Shown here: positions 29,758 to 39,948 of the stretch, one piece after another | Layout: the number at the start of each line of letters is the position of its first letter | Position numbering within the stretch: the stretch's first letter is position 1 | Origin: an uncultured SAR86 cluster bacterium | GTDB lineage: Bacteria; Pseudomonadota; Gammaproteobacteria; Magnimaribacterales; AG-339-G14 | DNA: 64,000 nt | Assembly (NCBI GenBank): GCA_902563105.1 | Contig: CACEVU010000001.1 | Coordinates: 349,649 to 413,648 of the forward strand | Direction of reading: 5' to 3' | Program-made: the position numbers and the translations under genes | The notes under the pieces: model-generated | What the model was told of the DNA's origin: nothing | Database searches by the model: none | The model's input: the letters and a program-made list of their open reading frames with translations, nothing else

Positions 29758-29763
29758 ATAATA

Positions 29764-31203
29764 CTATATAACAAGGGGGTAATAAAAGACGGACAGAAGA
29801 AGAATATATACAAATGAAATTAAGTTAATAAAAATACCTGCTCTAACCATTTGCTGAACAGGTACTAAATTTGAGGCGAAAATTATTGAATTAGGCGGTG
29901 TTGCTACAGGCAACATAAACGCACATGAGGCTACAATTGTAAGTGGCAAAGTTACCAATAAAGGATTTATATCTAAATTTAATCCAACACTGGCAATAAC
30001 TGGCATAAAGGTAATCGTAGTGGTCAAATTACTTGTCAATTCTGTAAGCAATAAGACAATAAAAATAATTAGTGCTATAACAAAAATAGGACTTATATCT
30101 GAAGGAATTAAATTTGCTAGCCATAAAGCTAACCCAGTTGAATTCACTTCATAGGCTAAAGCCATACCTCCACCAAAAAGAAAAATCAAACCCCAAGGAA
30201 ATTTTTCTTGTAAGTCTTCCCAACTGAGAAGGTATTCATTTTTTGAACTTGAAGATACAAAGAACAACGATATACCTCCAATCATTGCAATTACTGCGTC
30301 TTCAAGAAAATCTAATCCAGGCAAATCATCTAAAACTTTTCTAAAAATCCAACAAAATGCAGTAATGGAGAATATTACTGCAACTTTCTTTTGTTCATTT
30401 GTCATCTTTCCTAAATCTTTAAGCATTTGTTTCAATTTCTCGCTCGTCTCAGGAGAAGCTTTAAAATTTATAGGAAATATTAAAGAAGTTAAAATAAACC
30501 ATACTATAGGAATCATCACCAAAGTAACTGGCAAACCTATAGCTAACCAACTAATAAACCCAATATCTTGATTAAAGTTATCGTTGGCATATTGAATTAA
30601 ATATCCATTTGGCGAAGTTCCAATTGGTGTGGATATTCCTCCTAATGAAGCTGAATAGGCTATGCCCAATAATAAAGAAAATTGAAAATTTTTACTCTCC
30701 CTCGGGAGTATATCTTTAACCGTTTCATTTATTACTGCAATGACTGATATACCAATGGGTAATAACATAATTGCTGTCGAGGTATTCATTACCCACATAC
30801 TTAAAATTGCACTTGTAAGCATGAAAGCAGCAACTATATTTTTTGCCTTAAGACCACTGAACTTTAGGATGTTTAAAGCAATTCTTTTGTGTAAGTTCCA
30901 TTTTTGCATTGCTATTCCGATCATGAAGCCACCTGCAAATAGAAATTGAACTTTATTCATATATTCCTTGCTTACAATCCCTATAGGATCTATACCCAAT
31001 AAAGGAAAAAAAATAAGGGGCAATAAGGCAGTTGCATATAATGGCATCGCTTCAGTTGCCCACCAGACTCCCATCAATAAGAAAATAGCAGCAGTAAGTT
31101 TTCCTTCAGTTGAAAGGTCAGAAGGATTAGGTAAAAAATAGATTAAGAAAAAGACTCCCAGACCTAGCCAAAAACCTATTTTTTTAGGACTCAACGAATT
31201 CAT
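29764..31203 (-). CDS. SLC13/DASS family sodium:anion (dicarboxylate) symporter
   Basis: Multi-TM; GIAYSASLGGISTPIGTSPNG and VATPPNSIIFASNLVPVQQMVRAG DASS motifs. Confidence 0.9.
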   Translation of the reverse strand: MNSLSPKKIGFWLGLGVFFLIYFLPNPSDLSTEGKLTAAIFLLMGVWWATEAMPLYATALLPLIFFPLLGIDPIGIVSKEYMNKVQFLFAGGFMIGIAMQKWNLHKRIALNILKFSGLKAKNIVAAFMLTSAILSMWVMNTSTAIMLLPIGISVIAVINETVKDILPRESKNFQFSLLLGIAYSASLGGISTPIGTSPNGYLIQYANDNFNQDIGFISWLAIGLPVTLVMIPIVWFILTSLIFPINFKASPETSEKLKQMLKDLGKMTNEQKKVAVIFSITAFCWIFRKVLDDLPGLDFLEDAVIAMIGGISLFFVSSSSKNEYLLSWEDLQEKFPWGLIFLFGGGMALAYEVNSTGLALWLANLIPSDISPIFVIALIIFIVLLLTELTSNLTTTITFMPVIASVGLNLDINPLLVTLPLTIVASCAFMLPVATPPNSIIFASNLVPVQQMVRAGIFINLISFVYILLLSVFYYPLVI

Positions 31204-31257
31204 TTATAATTTTAGCAATGTTCAATCATAATATGCTTAATTTAAAAGAAAACTACA

Positions 31258-32124
31258 ATGACTAAATACGTTTTATCTATAGATGGTGGAGGTGTGAGAG
31301 GTTTAGCATCAGCGACTTTTCTCAGTGAGCTCGATAAATCATTACCTAAAAAAATTTCAAAAAGCTTTGATTTAATTGTCGGCACCTCTACAGGCGGGAT
31401 AATTGCTTTAGCTATATCAATTTTGAAAACAGAGGGTGAAGATTTAATAAATATATACTCCAGAGAGAATTTAAAAGAAATTTTTTCCCCCCTTAGGTAC
31501 AGAATACTAGGATCAAAATACGCTGGAAAATCTAAAAGAAAAATTTTTGAAAATTATTTCAAAGGAGAAACTTTAAGTTCTGCTGAAGTTCCGATAATCA
31601 TTACAGCGTTTGATCTAGAAAAAAGAAGAATAAAAATGTTTAAATCATGGTCAGAAGGATATCTTCCAGCAAGAAGAGTTGCTGCTGCAACATCAGCTGC
31701 TCCAACCTACTTTCCTGCTGAATCAATTGAAGGCCAATGGTACTTAGATGGTGCTGTTTCAACTAACAATCCTGTTTTAATAGCTTATGCAGAGGCTAAA
31801 AAACTTTGGCCAGAAGAAGAAATAAAAATACTCAGTATTGGTACAGGATATAACTCCAGAAGATTAGATGGAAGGAGAGCCAGAAAATGGGGATCGTTAG
31901 CTTGGCTTAATGCTGGAATAATTCAAATCTTAATGGAATCAAACATAGAACATGTAATTGCTCTGTCTCTGTTTGAGCATAATTATTTAAGAATTGATTC
32001 TGAACTTCTTGGAATAAAATCGTCTTTTGATAATACTTCAAAAAGAAATTTAGAGTCTATTAAAACACTTGGAGAAACTTGGTGGAAAGATTTAGGAAAA
32101 CAGACATTAGAATTCATCACATAA
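31258..32124 (+). CDS. Patatin-like phospholipase
   Basis: SIDGGGVRGLA oxyanion motif, VGTSTGG nucleophile elbow, DGAVSTNNP DGG/A dyad. Confidence 0.9.
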   Translation: MTKYVLSIDGGGVRGLASATFLSELDKSLPKKISKSFDLIVGTSTGGIIALAISILKTEGEDLINIYSRENLKEIFSPLRYRILGSKYAGKSKRKIFENYFKGETLSSAEVPIIITAFDLEKRRIKMFKSWSEGYLPARRVAAATSAAPTYFPAESIEGQWYLDGAVSTNNPVLIAYAEAKKLWPEEEIKILSIGTGYNSRRLDGRRARKWGSLAWLNAGIIQILMESNIEHVIALSLFEHNYLRIDSELLGIKSSFDNTSKRNLESIKTLGETWWKDLGKQTLEFIT

Positions 32125-32130
32125 AACAAA

Positions 32131-33135
32131 GTGAATAAAGTAACTGTTTTAGGCGGGGGCTCATGGGGCACAACTTTAGCCAATTTGTTAGCAGAAAAAA
32201 ATATTCCTACAAATTTATGGGTAAGAGATAAAAAAAATTTTATCCTGACTGAAAATAAAATCATCAATCAAAAATATCTGCCGAATTATAAACTTTCAAG
32301 AAATTTAAATATTCTGGTTAACATAGAAAAAGCTCTTGAAGATGTAGATTTATTAGTTTTTGCAGTCCCTTCAAAAAATTTCAGAAAAATTTGTGCAAAA
32401 GTTTCAAAACTCCTCAAAAATCAAAAAATCTTAATAACTACCAAAGGCATAGAAGATGATTCTTTCTTAACGATGAGCGAGGTTTTTTTGAATGAAACTA
32501 ATTATATAAAAAAAAATATTATGGTTTTATCAGGACCAAATATTGCAGATGAAATTATGAAGAAACACGTATCTGCTTCCGTAGTTGCTGGCGAAAATAA
32601 AACACTTTTGAATCAAGTTTCAAAATTATTTAATACAGAATATTTTAAAATATTTATTTCGAAAGACTTAAAAGGAGTTGAAATGTCCGGTGCTTTGAAG
32701 AATCTCTATGCAATATTTTCTGGCCTTTCAGATGGATTGGGTTATGAATCAAATACCAAAGCAATGTTATTGACAAGATCTTTATCAGAAATGTCTGATC
32801 TTTATCAAAAAATTAATGCAAATCCAAAAACTCTTTTAGGCTTATCTGGTGTAGGTGATTTGATAGCTACAAGTAGTTCTCAAAAAAGTAGAAATTATTC
32901 TTTTGGAAGATACCTTGGAGAAGGAAATACTCCTCAAAAAGCATTAAAAATGATTAATCAGTCCGTAGAAGGCTACAGAACCTTAAAAGTAGTAAATGAT
33001 AATAATAAAAAATTATCTTTGAAAATGCCTATAATTGAGGCTTTATACGAGATCGTCTACGAAAAAAAAGATCCAAAAAAATGTTTTTTAAAGTTTTTGC
33101 GTGAAAGTGATAACATTGACACCCCTAATGAGTGA
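32131..33135 (+). CDS. gpsA: Glycerol-3-phosphate dehydrogenase [NAD(P)+]
   Basis: VTVLGGGSWGTTLANLLAEK, VLSGPNIADEI, GALKNLYAI, LLGLSGVGDLIATSSSQKSRNYSFGR. Confidence 0.95.
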   Translation: MNKVTVLGGGSWGTTLANLLAEKNIPTNLWVRDKKNFILTENKIINQKYLPNYKLSRNLNILVNIEKALEDVDLLVFAVPSKNFRKICAKVSKLLKNQKILITTKGIEDDSFLTMSEVFLNETNYIKKNIMVLSGPNIADEIMKKHVSASVVAGENKTLLNQVSKLFNTEYFKIFISKDLKGVEMSGALKNLYAIFSGLSDGLGYESNTKAMLLTRSLSEMSDLYQKINANPKTLLGLSGVGDLIATSSSQKSRNYSFGRYLGEGNTPQKALKMINQSVEGYRTLKVVNDNNKKLSLKMPIIEALYEIVYEKKDPKKCFLKFLRESDNIDTPNE

Positions 33136-33493
33136 AAAAGAAAAAGAAAAAGCGTCTGAAGAAATTATTGAACCTTCAAATGATACAAATAAACTTAAAG
33201 ACGTTATACCTGAAAAAGTAAGGCATCCAAGTACTTGGATAACTGCTGGTCTAGTAATTTTGTATCTATTTCTACTGGGTTTTCTAGATTTGATTTTGTG
33301 GATAATCGCTGGAGCTCAATTTTTATTCACAGTTTTCTCCAAGGAACCAAACTTACATTTATCCAATTTTTCAATAAAACTAAGAAATTATATTGTTCAA
33401 ATAGTAGATTTTGTAACCTATAGTAGTCAAGAAAGACCATTTCCTTTTAGTCCTTTACCCGATAAAGACGAAGATAATGCTAAAAAGTTATAA
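33128..33493 (+). CDS. DUF4389-like membrane protein
   Basis: Small TM protein with [22 protein letters not shown]; start trimmed to MSEKEKEK at 33128. Confidence 0.7.
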   Translation: MSEKEKEKASEEIIEPSNDTNKLKDVIPEKVRHPSTWITAGLVILYLFLLGFLDLILWIIAGAQFLFTVFSKEPNLHLSNFSIKLRNYIVQIVDFVTYSSQERPFPFSPLPDKDEDNAKKL

Positions 33494-33537
33494 AAAAAAC
33501 TGTAAAATCTAATCTTGAAACAAACATATGTTCTAAT

Positions 33538-34158
33538 ATGACTAAAAAAAATATAGTAAAAAAAGCTTTTCCAGTTCAAAAACCCTCTCCAGAAGAAGCT
33601 ATGGCAGCGGTAAAAACCTTATTAGCCTTCGCAGGTGATGATCCTTCGAGAGAAGGTTTGGTCGAAACTCCCAAAAGAGTGATTAAAGCATACGAAGAGT
33701 TCTTTGCAGGTTATAACGAAGATCCTGAAGAAGTTTTATCCAAAACTTTTGAACAAGTTGAAGGTTATGACGAGATGGTAATCGTCAAAGGAATTAGAGT
33801 TGAATCTCATTGCGAACATCATATGGTTCCTATATTAGGAGTAGCGCATGTAGGATACATTCCTGATAAAAGAGTAGTTGGAATAAGTAAGTTAGCCAGA
33901 ATAATTGATATCTTTGGAAAGAGATTACAAACTCAAGAGACAATGACAGCTCAGGTTGCTGATACTATTAATTCTGTTCTAAAACCTAAAGGAGTTGCAG
34001 TAGTGATTGATGCTGCCCATCAATGTATGACTACAAGAGGAATTCATAAAACTGAAACAAGCACTGTAACAAGCAGAATGCTAGGCGTTTTTAAAGAAAA
34101 TGCCATTACCAGAACTGAGTTTATGAATCTTATTCATTCTAACTCTAACCAATCTTGA
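33538..34158 (+). CDS. folE: GTP cyclohydrolase I
   Basis: [42 protein letters not shown]-like [18 protein letters not shown]. Confidence 0.95.
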   Translation: MTKKNIVKKAFPVQKPSPEEAMAAVKTLLAFAGDDPSREGLVETPKRVIKAYEEFFAGYNEDPEEVLSKTFEQVEGYDEMVIVKGIRVESHCEHHMVPILGVAHVGYIPDKRVVGISKLARIIDIFGKRLQTQETMTAQVADTINSVLKPKGVAVVIDAAHQCMTTRGIHKTETSTVTSRMLGVFKENAITRTEFMNLIHSNSNQS

Positions 34159-34760
34159 GTTCGGAACTAAAATCTGATTCTAAAATAATCCTTGCTTCAA
34201 GCTCAACTATTAGAAAAAAAATTTTAGAAGATTCTGGAATTAAATTTGATACGGTTTCTCCTGAAGTGGATGAAGATGATTTAAAAAAATCTCTTTCAAA
34301 AAAAAATATCAAGGAGTTTTGTCTTGCTTTAGCAAAAGCTAAAGCGCTTGAAGTGAGTAACAGAGAAAAAAAAGCTTATGTGATTGGCTCGGATCAAATA
34401 TGTGTATACAAAAATGAGATTTTCAGCAAACCTTTAACTAAAGAAAATTGTTATAAAACTTTATCTAAATTATCAGGGAATTCTCATTATCAAAATTGCG
34501 GTATAAGTATTTGTAAAGAAGGCAAAGAAATTTGGTCTCATTATGCTCAAGCAACTCTTACAATGAAATCATTATCAGATAAAGAAATAAAGGATTACAT
34601 TGATGAAGATGAGCCTTTCATGGCTTGTGGAGCTTATAGATTTGAATCTCTTGGAAAAAATTTATTTGTTTCAACCAAAGGAGAGGAAACCACCATACAA
34701 GGACTGACACTGAATCCGATAATAGATTTTCTAAATTCGGAAAAGGCTTTAATTATTTAA
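34155..34760 (+). CDS. Maf family nucleotide pyrophosphatase
   Basis: [47 protein letters not shown] start. Confidence 0.85.
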   Translation: MSSELKSDSKIILASSSTIRKKILEDSGIKFDTVSPEVDEDDLKKSLSKKNIKEFCLALAKAKALEVSNREKKAYVIGSDQICVYKNEIFSKPLTKENCYKTLSKLSGNSHYQNCGISICKEGKEIWSHYAQATLTMKSLSDKEIKDYIDEDEPFMACGAYRFESLGKNLFVSTKGEETTIQGLTLNPIIDFLNSEKALII

Positions 34761-34776
34761 ATTAGTATCAATAATA

Positions 34777-34806
34777 TTGGACAGCTTAACTGTCATAAAT
34801 TATATT
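34777..34806 (+). promoter_or_regulatory. Candidate promoter with operator-like inverted repeat GACAG-CTTAA-CTGTC
   Basis: TTGGAC (34777), 18-nt spacer, TATATT (34801); inverted repeat 34780-34794 lies between the boxes; ATG at 34825. Confidence 0.4.
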
Positions 34807-34824
34807 TATTAAAAAGAGCAAATT

Positions 34825-35727
34825 ATGAATAATTTTGAGGGAAAGGTTGCCGTAATCACTGGTGCAGGTTCCGGGATGGGCAGAGAACTAGCTATAGAAC
34901 TCGCAAAATCTGGAGCCAATATAGCATTGGCAGAGTGGAATGAGGATACACTTAATGAAACTGCAAACCTCCTTAAAAATTTTAATGTAGGGGTTTCAAA
35001 ACATGTAATTGATGTAAGTGATAAAGAAGCTGTTTTTGCTTTACCCCAAAAAGTGATCGATGAGCATGGCACTGTTGATATGGTTTTTAACAACGCAGGA
35101 GTAGCACTATCTCAAACGGTAGAGGAATCAACTGATGAAGACTGGGATTGGGGACTAGGAATTCTTCTTCATGGAGTAATAAATGGAACGAGGGCATTTC
35201 TTCCCTTTTTAAAAAAAAGACCAGAGGCAGCAATAATCAACACTTCATCTATTTTTGGACTTTTATCTGTTCCAACTCAATCCATTTACCATGTGGGAAA
35301 ATATGGTGTTAGAGCATTTACAGAGACTTTAGCCTTGGAGATGAAAATGGAGAATTCTCCAGTTGAAGTTTATTCAGTTCATCCTGGCCACATTGGAACA
35401 AATATTGCAAATTATGGGGTTAAAAATGACAGATTAGATTTTGACCTTGACCAACAAAACGAAAGACCTAATTTATTTGGACCAAAAGCTAAATCAAAAG
35501 AAGAAGTAGGTGAATTATTTAAAAATCAAGCCCCAATCAATGCTAATACTGCGGCTAAAATTATTTTAAAAAATATCAAGAAAAAAAATAAAAGGATTCT
35601 AGTAGGAGGAGATGCTCGATGGTTCGATAGGATTCAAAGATTTTTCCCAAAAAAATATATTTATCTTCTTCCTCTTATACCTCTAATTGGAAGGCTTTTT
35701 CCTAAAGATAAACTATTAGACAGATGA
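34825..35727 (+). CDS. SDR family oxidoreductase
   Basis: VITGAGSGMGRELA, NNAGVALS, SSIFG, YHVGKYGVRAF. Confidence 0.9.
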   Translation: MNNFEGKVAVITGAGSGMGRELAIELAKSGANIALAEWNEDTLNETANLLKNFNVGVSKHVIDVSDKEAVFALPQKVIDEHGTVDMVFNNAGVALSQTVEESTDEDWDWGLGILLHGVINGTRAFLPFLKKRPEAAIINTSSIFGLLSVPTQSIYHVGKYGVRAFTETLALEMKMENSPVEVYSVHPGHIGTNIANYGVKNDRLDFDLDQQNERPNLFGPKAKSKEEVGELFKNQAPINANTAAKIILKNIKKKNKRILVGGDARWFDRIQRFFPKKYIYLLPLIPLIGRLFPKDKLLDR

Positions 35728-35728
35728 T

Positions 35729-37381
35729 TTATAAATCAATGTCTTTGTAATTTGATATAGATATCTTATCTTTTGATATTTTCATATCTTTTGAAGGATT
35801 TAAAATTTCTTCATTGAAGCGATAAATGAGTTCATACTTACCGTTAACACTTTCTTCAAAGTAAATATTTCTTTTCTCTTCCGTAAGAGAGAGCTTTGTT
35901 TCATAACTTTTTAACTTTTGTTTGTCTATTTTAGATTTTATGAAACCTGGACTAACTATGCCACAAGAACCATTATTTCCGCCGAAACCTTTAGCATTTA
36001 GATAGATCACATTCACTGTTTCCTTGTCAACTTCCTTAGTTTTTAGACAAAAGTCTAAATTATCTGTCAGCACATCATCTGCAAGTTTTTTTGTTGTATT
36101 TATTCCTGGAATTAATCCATGATTCCAAATTCCTATCGCAGTGATTAATTCGTCACCAGCTGCTGGACCCATAGTATGTCCCAGCATTCCTTTCAGAGCC
36201 GTAACTTTCCAACCTCTCAAATCAAATCCTTCAGCAACTCTATTTAAAACATCAGATTCAGTACTTCTATTTTGAAAGGTCCCTGTTCCATGGGCTATAA
36301 CAATACTGTTTTCGATAGAACAACCTATCTTTAATGTATTAGAAAGAGATTGAGCCATCGTTAAATAGTTACCAATTCCTGGAGAACTAATTGATTTTTT
36401 GAATCCGTCTGCATTTATCGCAACATCTGTAAAACCACCGAGTATGTTGAGACCGTTTTCTAAAGCAAATTCTAAAGTTGTAACAGCTACAAATTGAGCT
36501 GCTTCGCCTAAAATCATTCCAGCATTATCTCCAAATGGACGACAAGCATTTTTATGATCAACCTTTTCAAAATTGTCATCACTATTTCTATTTTGCATTT
36601 CTAAGATCTTTTTATCATCTGCTATTCCTGTAGTTGCTAAAAAACCATCTGTTATTTCTGGATTTATGGGTGCTTCTGCAGAACCAACAATAGAAAAATC
36701 TAGCTCATTATTTTTGATTCCCTTTAAAGCTAAATCTAAGTTGTAGAGGAAAGTAGCACAAGCACCGGCTACAGTTCCTGTTTTACCTAAAGACCCCAAG
36801 ACATATGCATTTATAAAATCAGCCGACATACCTATCAAGGACATCGATAAATGTTTAGAACTAGCTCGTTTACCAATTTTTCTTGATTGTAAAAGCCCTC
36901 CCATTCCCTCAAAGTCAAGTTGTCCTATGGCAGGGCCTGAAAAAACTCCAATTCTTTTTGGATCCAGCAATGGTTTAAGTTCAGAATCCCAATCCTTACC
37001 AAGGTTTTTTAAACAATCGGTGACTCCAAAGATTGTCATTTGAATTCCTTTAGGGTGTTGTCTGGAATTATACATTTTTGAAAGATCAATCCCTTCAGGA
37101 AGTTGTCCTGCTGCATTTACATTCATAATATCTTTCATGAGCAGTTCAGGATCAAAAAGATCTGAATTTATTGTTCTCACTAAAGTTTTCTTTAAGATAT
37201 CTTTTTCTGATGAAATTTCTGAATTGGTTAAAGAACTGAGATCTTTGAGAAGAAATTTTTTTGCACTTGCATCAAGCTTATCTAAAACAAGTCTTTTGTA
37301 TGAAAAATCAAAAGACGATCTACCAGCAGAGTTTATACCTCCAACACTACATATCACGGGAAATCTTTTAAAATCTTGCAT
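35729..37381 (-). CDS. FabY-like beta-ketoacyl-ACP synthase
   Basis: GGINSAGRSSFDFSYKRLVL, GQLPEGIDLSKMYNSRQHPKGIQM, GACATFLYNLDLALKG active-site Cys, AHGTGTFQNRSTESD, NADGFKKSISSPGIGNYLT; resembles P. aeruginosa FabY. Confidence 0.8.
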   Translation of the reverse strand: MQDFKRFPVICSVGGINSAGRSSFDFSYKRLVLDKLDASAKKFLLKDLSSLTNSEISSEKDILKKTLVRTINSDLFDPELLMKDIMNVNAAGQLPEGIDLSKMYNSRQHPKGIQMTIFGVTDCLKNLGKDWDSELKPLLDPKRIGVFSGPAIGQLDFEGMGGLLQSRKIGKRASSKHLSMSLIGMSADFINAYVLGSLGKTGTVAGACATFLYNLDLALKGIKNNELDFSIVGSAEAPINPEITDGFLATTGIADDKKILEMQNRNSDDNFEKVDHKNACRPFGDNAGMILGEAAQFVAVTTLEFALENGLNILGGFTDVAINADGFKKSISSPGIGNYLTMAQSLSNTLKIGCSIENSIVIAHGTGTFQNRSTESDVLNRVAEGFDLRGWKVTALKGMLGHTMGPAAGDELITAIGIWNHGLIPGINTTKKLADDVLTDNLDFCLKTKEVDKETVNVIYLNAKGFGGNNGSCGIVSPGFIKSKIDKQKLKSYETKLSLTEEKRNIYFEESVNGKYELIYRFNEEILNPSKDMKISKDKISISNYKDIDL

Positions 37382-37439
37382 GAATTTTTTTTTTAAATTA
37401 ACTTATGAACTTAATTTTACATTATTTAAAGGAGAGGGC

Positions 37440-38981
37440 ATGCATCCAGGAATAAACGGACCTAAATTAAAAGATAAACCTGCGATTATCATGGCAGGAA
37501 GTGGGGATATAATTACCCACCAAGAACTAAACGAATTATCAAATCAAGGAGCTCAATTATTCAGATCTTTAGGCTTGAAGCCTGGGGATAGTATGGCTTT
37601 TATGATGGAAAATCATAAACTGTTTTTCCCCATTGCATTTGCCGCTTACAGAAGTGGGTTGAAGTATACGGCAATAAGTTGGAGACTTCAGGCTAGTGAG
37701 GTTGAATACATCGTAAAAGATTGTGGTGCCAAAGTATTCATTACTAGTAAATTTCTTGAAGAGTCTGCAAAGTCTTTGGTTAGTTCTCTAAAAGGAGTTC
37801 ATAAATTTATGCTTGATGAGGCAATAGAAGATTTTAGATCTTATGAAGAAGAGATAGGAAAAATGCCAGACACGCCTATAGAAGACGAGTGTCAAGGTGC
37901 TGCAATGTTGTACTCTTCAGGAACAACTGGTAAACCTAAAGGCGTCAGTCGCGAAATAAATTTAAGTCCTTTACCTTATAAAGCAGATGAAGATGATTTA
38001 GGCCTTACCAGAGTAGTACAAGGATTGTATTCTGCCGATGAAGACTCTGTTTATTTGTCTCCAGCTCCTCTTTACCATTCAGCGCCGATGGGATTCAACA
38101 CAGGATTTCTTGCATTAGGTGCCACCAGTATTATCCTAGAAAAATTTGACCCTGAAGCCGCTTTAGCTGCTATCGAGAAATATAAAATAACTCATAGCCA
38201 ATGGGTTCCAACAATGTTTGTAAGATTTTTAAAGAGCGATCCGGAGATCTTCAATAAATATGATTTATCATCGCACCGAATTGCTATTCATGCTGCCGCG
38301 CCATGTCCGGTAGAAGTAAAAGAAAAAATGATAGATTGGTGGGGCCCGATAATTCATGAGTATTATGCTGGAACTGAATTCAATGGCTTTGTTGCATGTA
38401 ATTCTGAGCAATGGCTTTCTCATAAAGGAACAGTTGGACAGTCTCTTCTGGGTCCAATTCATATATTGGACGATGATCAAAATGACGTTCCAGTTGGGGA
38501 GGAAGGAACAATTTATTTTGAAGGACCTACAGCAAACGGGTTTTCTTACCACAATGATAAAGAAAAAACTAAAGGAGCAACATCGAAACAAGGATATACA
38601 ACTTTAGGAGATATAGGTTATTTAGACGAGGACGGATTTCTCTATTTAACAGACAGAAAAGCTTTTATGATTATTTCTGGAGGAGTAAATATTTATCCTA
38701 AAGAAACAGAGGATGCTTTAATAATGCATCCTAAGGTTGCTGATGTTGCTGTATTTGGAGTTCCTAACGAAGAAATGGGAGAAGAAGTAAAAGCAGTTGT
38801 TCAACCCGAAGATATGAATCTTGCTGGGGAAAATTTGGAAGCTGAACTTATGGCATATTGCAGAGAAAATATATCGCATGTTAAGTGTCCTAAGTCCATT
38901 GATTTTAGAAAAGAACTTCCAAGGCATCCAACAGGAAAGCTTTACAAGAGACTATTAAAAGATGAGTATTGGAAAAGTTAG
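37440..38981 (+). CDS. AMP-dependent acyl-CoA synthetase/ligase
   Basis: [15 protein letters not shown]-binding motif, [27 protein letters not shown]-terminal [22 protein letters not shown] before ATG 37440. Confidence 0.9.
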   Translation: MHPGINGPKLKDKPAIIMAGSGDIITHQELNELSNQGAQLFRSLGLKPGDSMAFMMENHKLFFPIAFAAYRSGLKYTAISWRLQASEVEYIVKDCGAKVFITSKFLEESAKSLVSSLKGVHKFMLDEAIEDFRSYEEEIGKMPDTPIEDECQGAAMLYSSGTTGKPKGVSREINLSPLPYKADEDDLGLTRVVQGLYSADEDSVYLSPAPLYHSAPMGFNTGFLALGATSIILEKFDPEAALAAIEKYKITHSQWVPTMFVRFLKSDPEIFNKYDLSSHRIAIHAAAPCPVEVKEKMIDWWGPIIHEYYAGTEFNGFVACNSEQWLSHKGTVGQSLLGPIHILDDDQNDVPVGEEGTIYFEGPTANGFSYHNDKEKTKGATSKQGYTTLGDIGYLDEDGFLYLTDRKAFMIISGGVNIYPKETEDALIMHPKVADVAVFGVPNEEMGEEVKAVVQPEDMNLAGENLEAELMAYCRENISHVKCPKSIDFRKELPRHPTGKLYKRLLKDEYWKS

Positions 38982-39823
38982 TTTGAATTAAAATAGTTTT
39001 CGCAACTTTCCAAAGTTTGCATTATCAGAGTATTTATTGTCATGGGTCCTACACCTCCAGGAACTGGTGTATAAGCAAAACATCTAGGAATTATATTCTC
39101 AAGGTCAATATCTCCGCATTTTTCAGGGTGATATCCTGCATCTACTACAACTGAATTATCTTTTATCCATTCGCCTTTAATAAACTTAGGAATACCTACA
39201 GCACCAACGATGATATCTGACCTTGAGACGATGTCAGGTAAATTTTTTGTTTTTGAGTGACAAATGGTTACTGTTGAGTTTTCATTTAAAAGCATCATTG
39301 CCATTGGCTTTCCAAGAATTGGACTTCTACCTACAACAACTGCTGACTTACCTTCAAGAGGTATATTATGTTCTTTAAGTAAACGCATGATTCCAAAAGG
39401 AGTGCAAGAACCATAAGCTCTCTCTTGCATAGACATTCTCCCAAAACCAAGACTAGTTACGCCATCTACATCTTTTCTGACATCAATTGCATCAAAACAA
39501 GATCTTTCATCAATGTGTTTTGGGACTGGATGTTGAAGAAGTATTCCATGGACATTATCATTTTCGTTTAATTCATATATTCTTTTTTTTAGTTCTGATG
39601 TCGAAGTTTTTTCATCCAGTTCTATTTTGAGGGAATCCATTCCTACTCTGCGGCAAGCATTACCTTTCATTTTTACATAAGTTTCTGAAGCAGGATCATT
39701 TCCAACAAGTATTGTAGCCAGTATTGGAGTTGATTTATTTTGCTTCTTAATTTTATCTACCCGTAAGGCGAAGTCTTTTTCGGATTCAAGAGATAATTTT
39801 TTTCCGTCAAGTACTATAGTCAT
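38978..39823 (-). CDS. folD: Bifunctional methylenetetrahydrofolate dehydrogenase/cyclohydrolase
   Basis: [63 protein letters not shown]; start at 39823. Confidence 0.95.
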   Translation of the reverse strand: MTIVLDGKKLSLESEKDFALRVDKIKKQNKSTPILATILVGNDPASETYVKMKGNACRRVGMDSLKIELDEKTSTSELKKRIYELNENDNVHGILLQHPVPKHIDERSCFDAIDVRKDVDGVTSLGFGRMSMQERAYGSCTPFGIMRLLKEHNIPLEGKSAVVVGRSPILGKPMAMMLLNENSTVTICHSKTKNLPDIVSRSDIIVGAVGIPKFIKGEWIKDNSVVVDAGYHPEKCGDIDLENIIPRCFAYTPVPGGVGPMTINTLIMQTLESCENYFNSN

Positions 39824-39862
39824 TGTTATTTGATATGATACCACTCCTTATTTAAATATTAA

Positions 39863-39939
39863 CGGGGTGTAGCGCAGCCTGGTAGCGCGCCTGCTTTGGG
39901 AGCAGGATGTCGGGGGTTCAAATCCCTCCACCCCGACCA
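39863..39939 (+). tRNA. tRNA-Pro (anticodon TGG)
   Basis: CGGGGTG...CCTGC-TTTGGGA-GCAGG...GGGGGTTCAAATCCCTC...CACCCCGACCA. Confidence 0.95.
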
Positions 39940-39948
39940 AGAAAAAAT

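Noticed and set aside
29526-29763. tmRNA, RNase P RNA, 4.5S RNA or 6S RNA as the identity of the convergent gap
   Set aside because: No tmRNA tRNA-like ends, no GAGGAAAGTCCGGGC of RNase P, no GGAAGGAAGCAGCC of SRP RNA, and only short weak similarities to E. coli 6S; left as unassigned.
32511-32519. Other A9 runs in gpsA (32511-32519) and maf (about 34298-34306) as slippage switches
   Set aside because: A9 runs recur in this AT-rich sequence; without a domain-boundary position and close out-of-frame stops as in dnaX, there is no specific case.
37137-37439. N-terminal extension of the acyl-CoA synthetase ORF
   Set aside because: Overlaps the 5' end of the divergent FabY-like gene; a strong SD precedes ATG 37440.
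38268-38607. ORFs in both orientations inside the acyl-CoA synthetase
   Set aside because: Out-of-frame readings of a gene with clear AMP-binding motifs.
39907-39948. ORF-track start of the SDR inside tRNA-Pro (MSGVQIPPPRP...)
   Set aside because: MSGVQIPPPRP is the typical spurious translation of a tRNA 3' end; the real start is ATG 39949.
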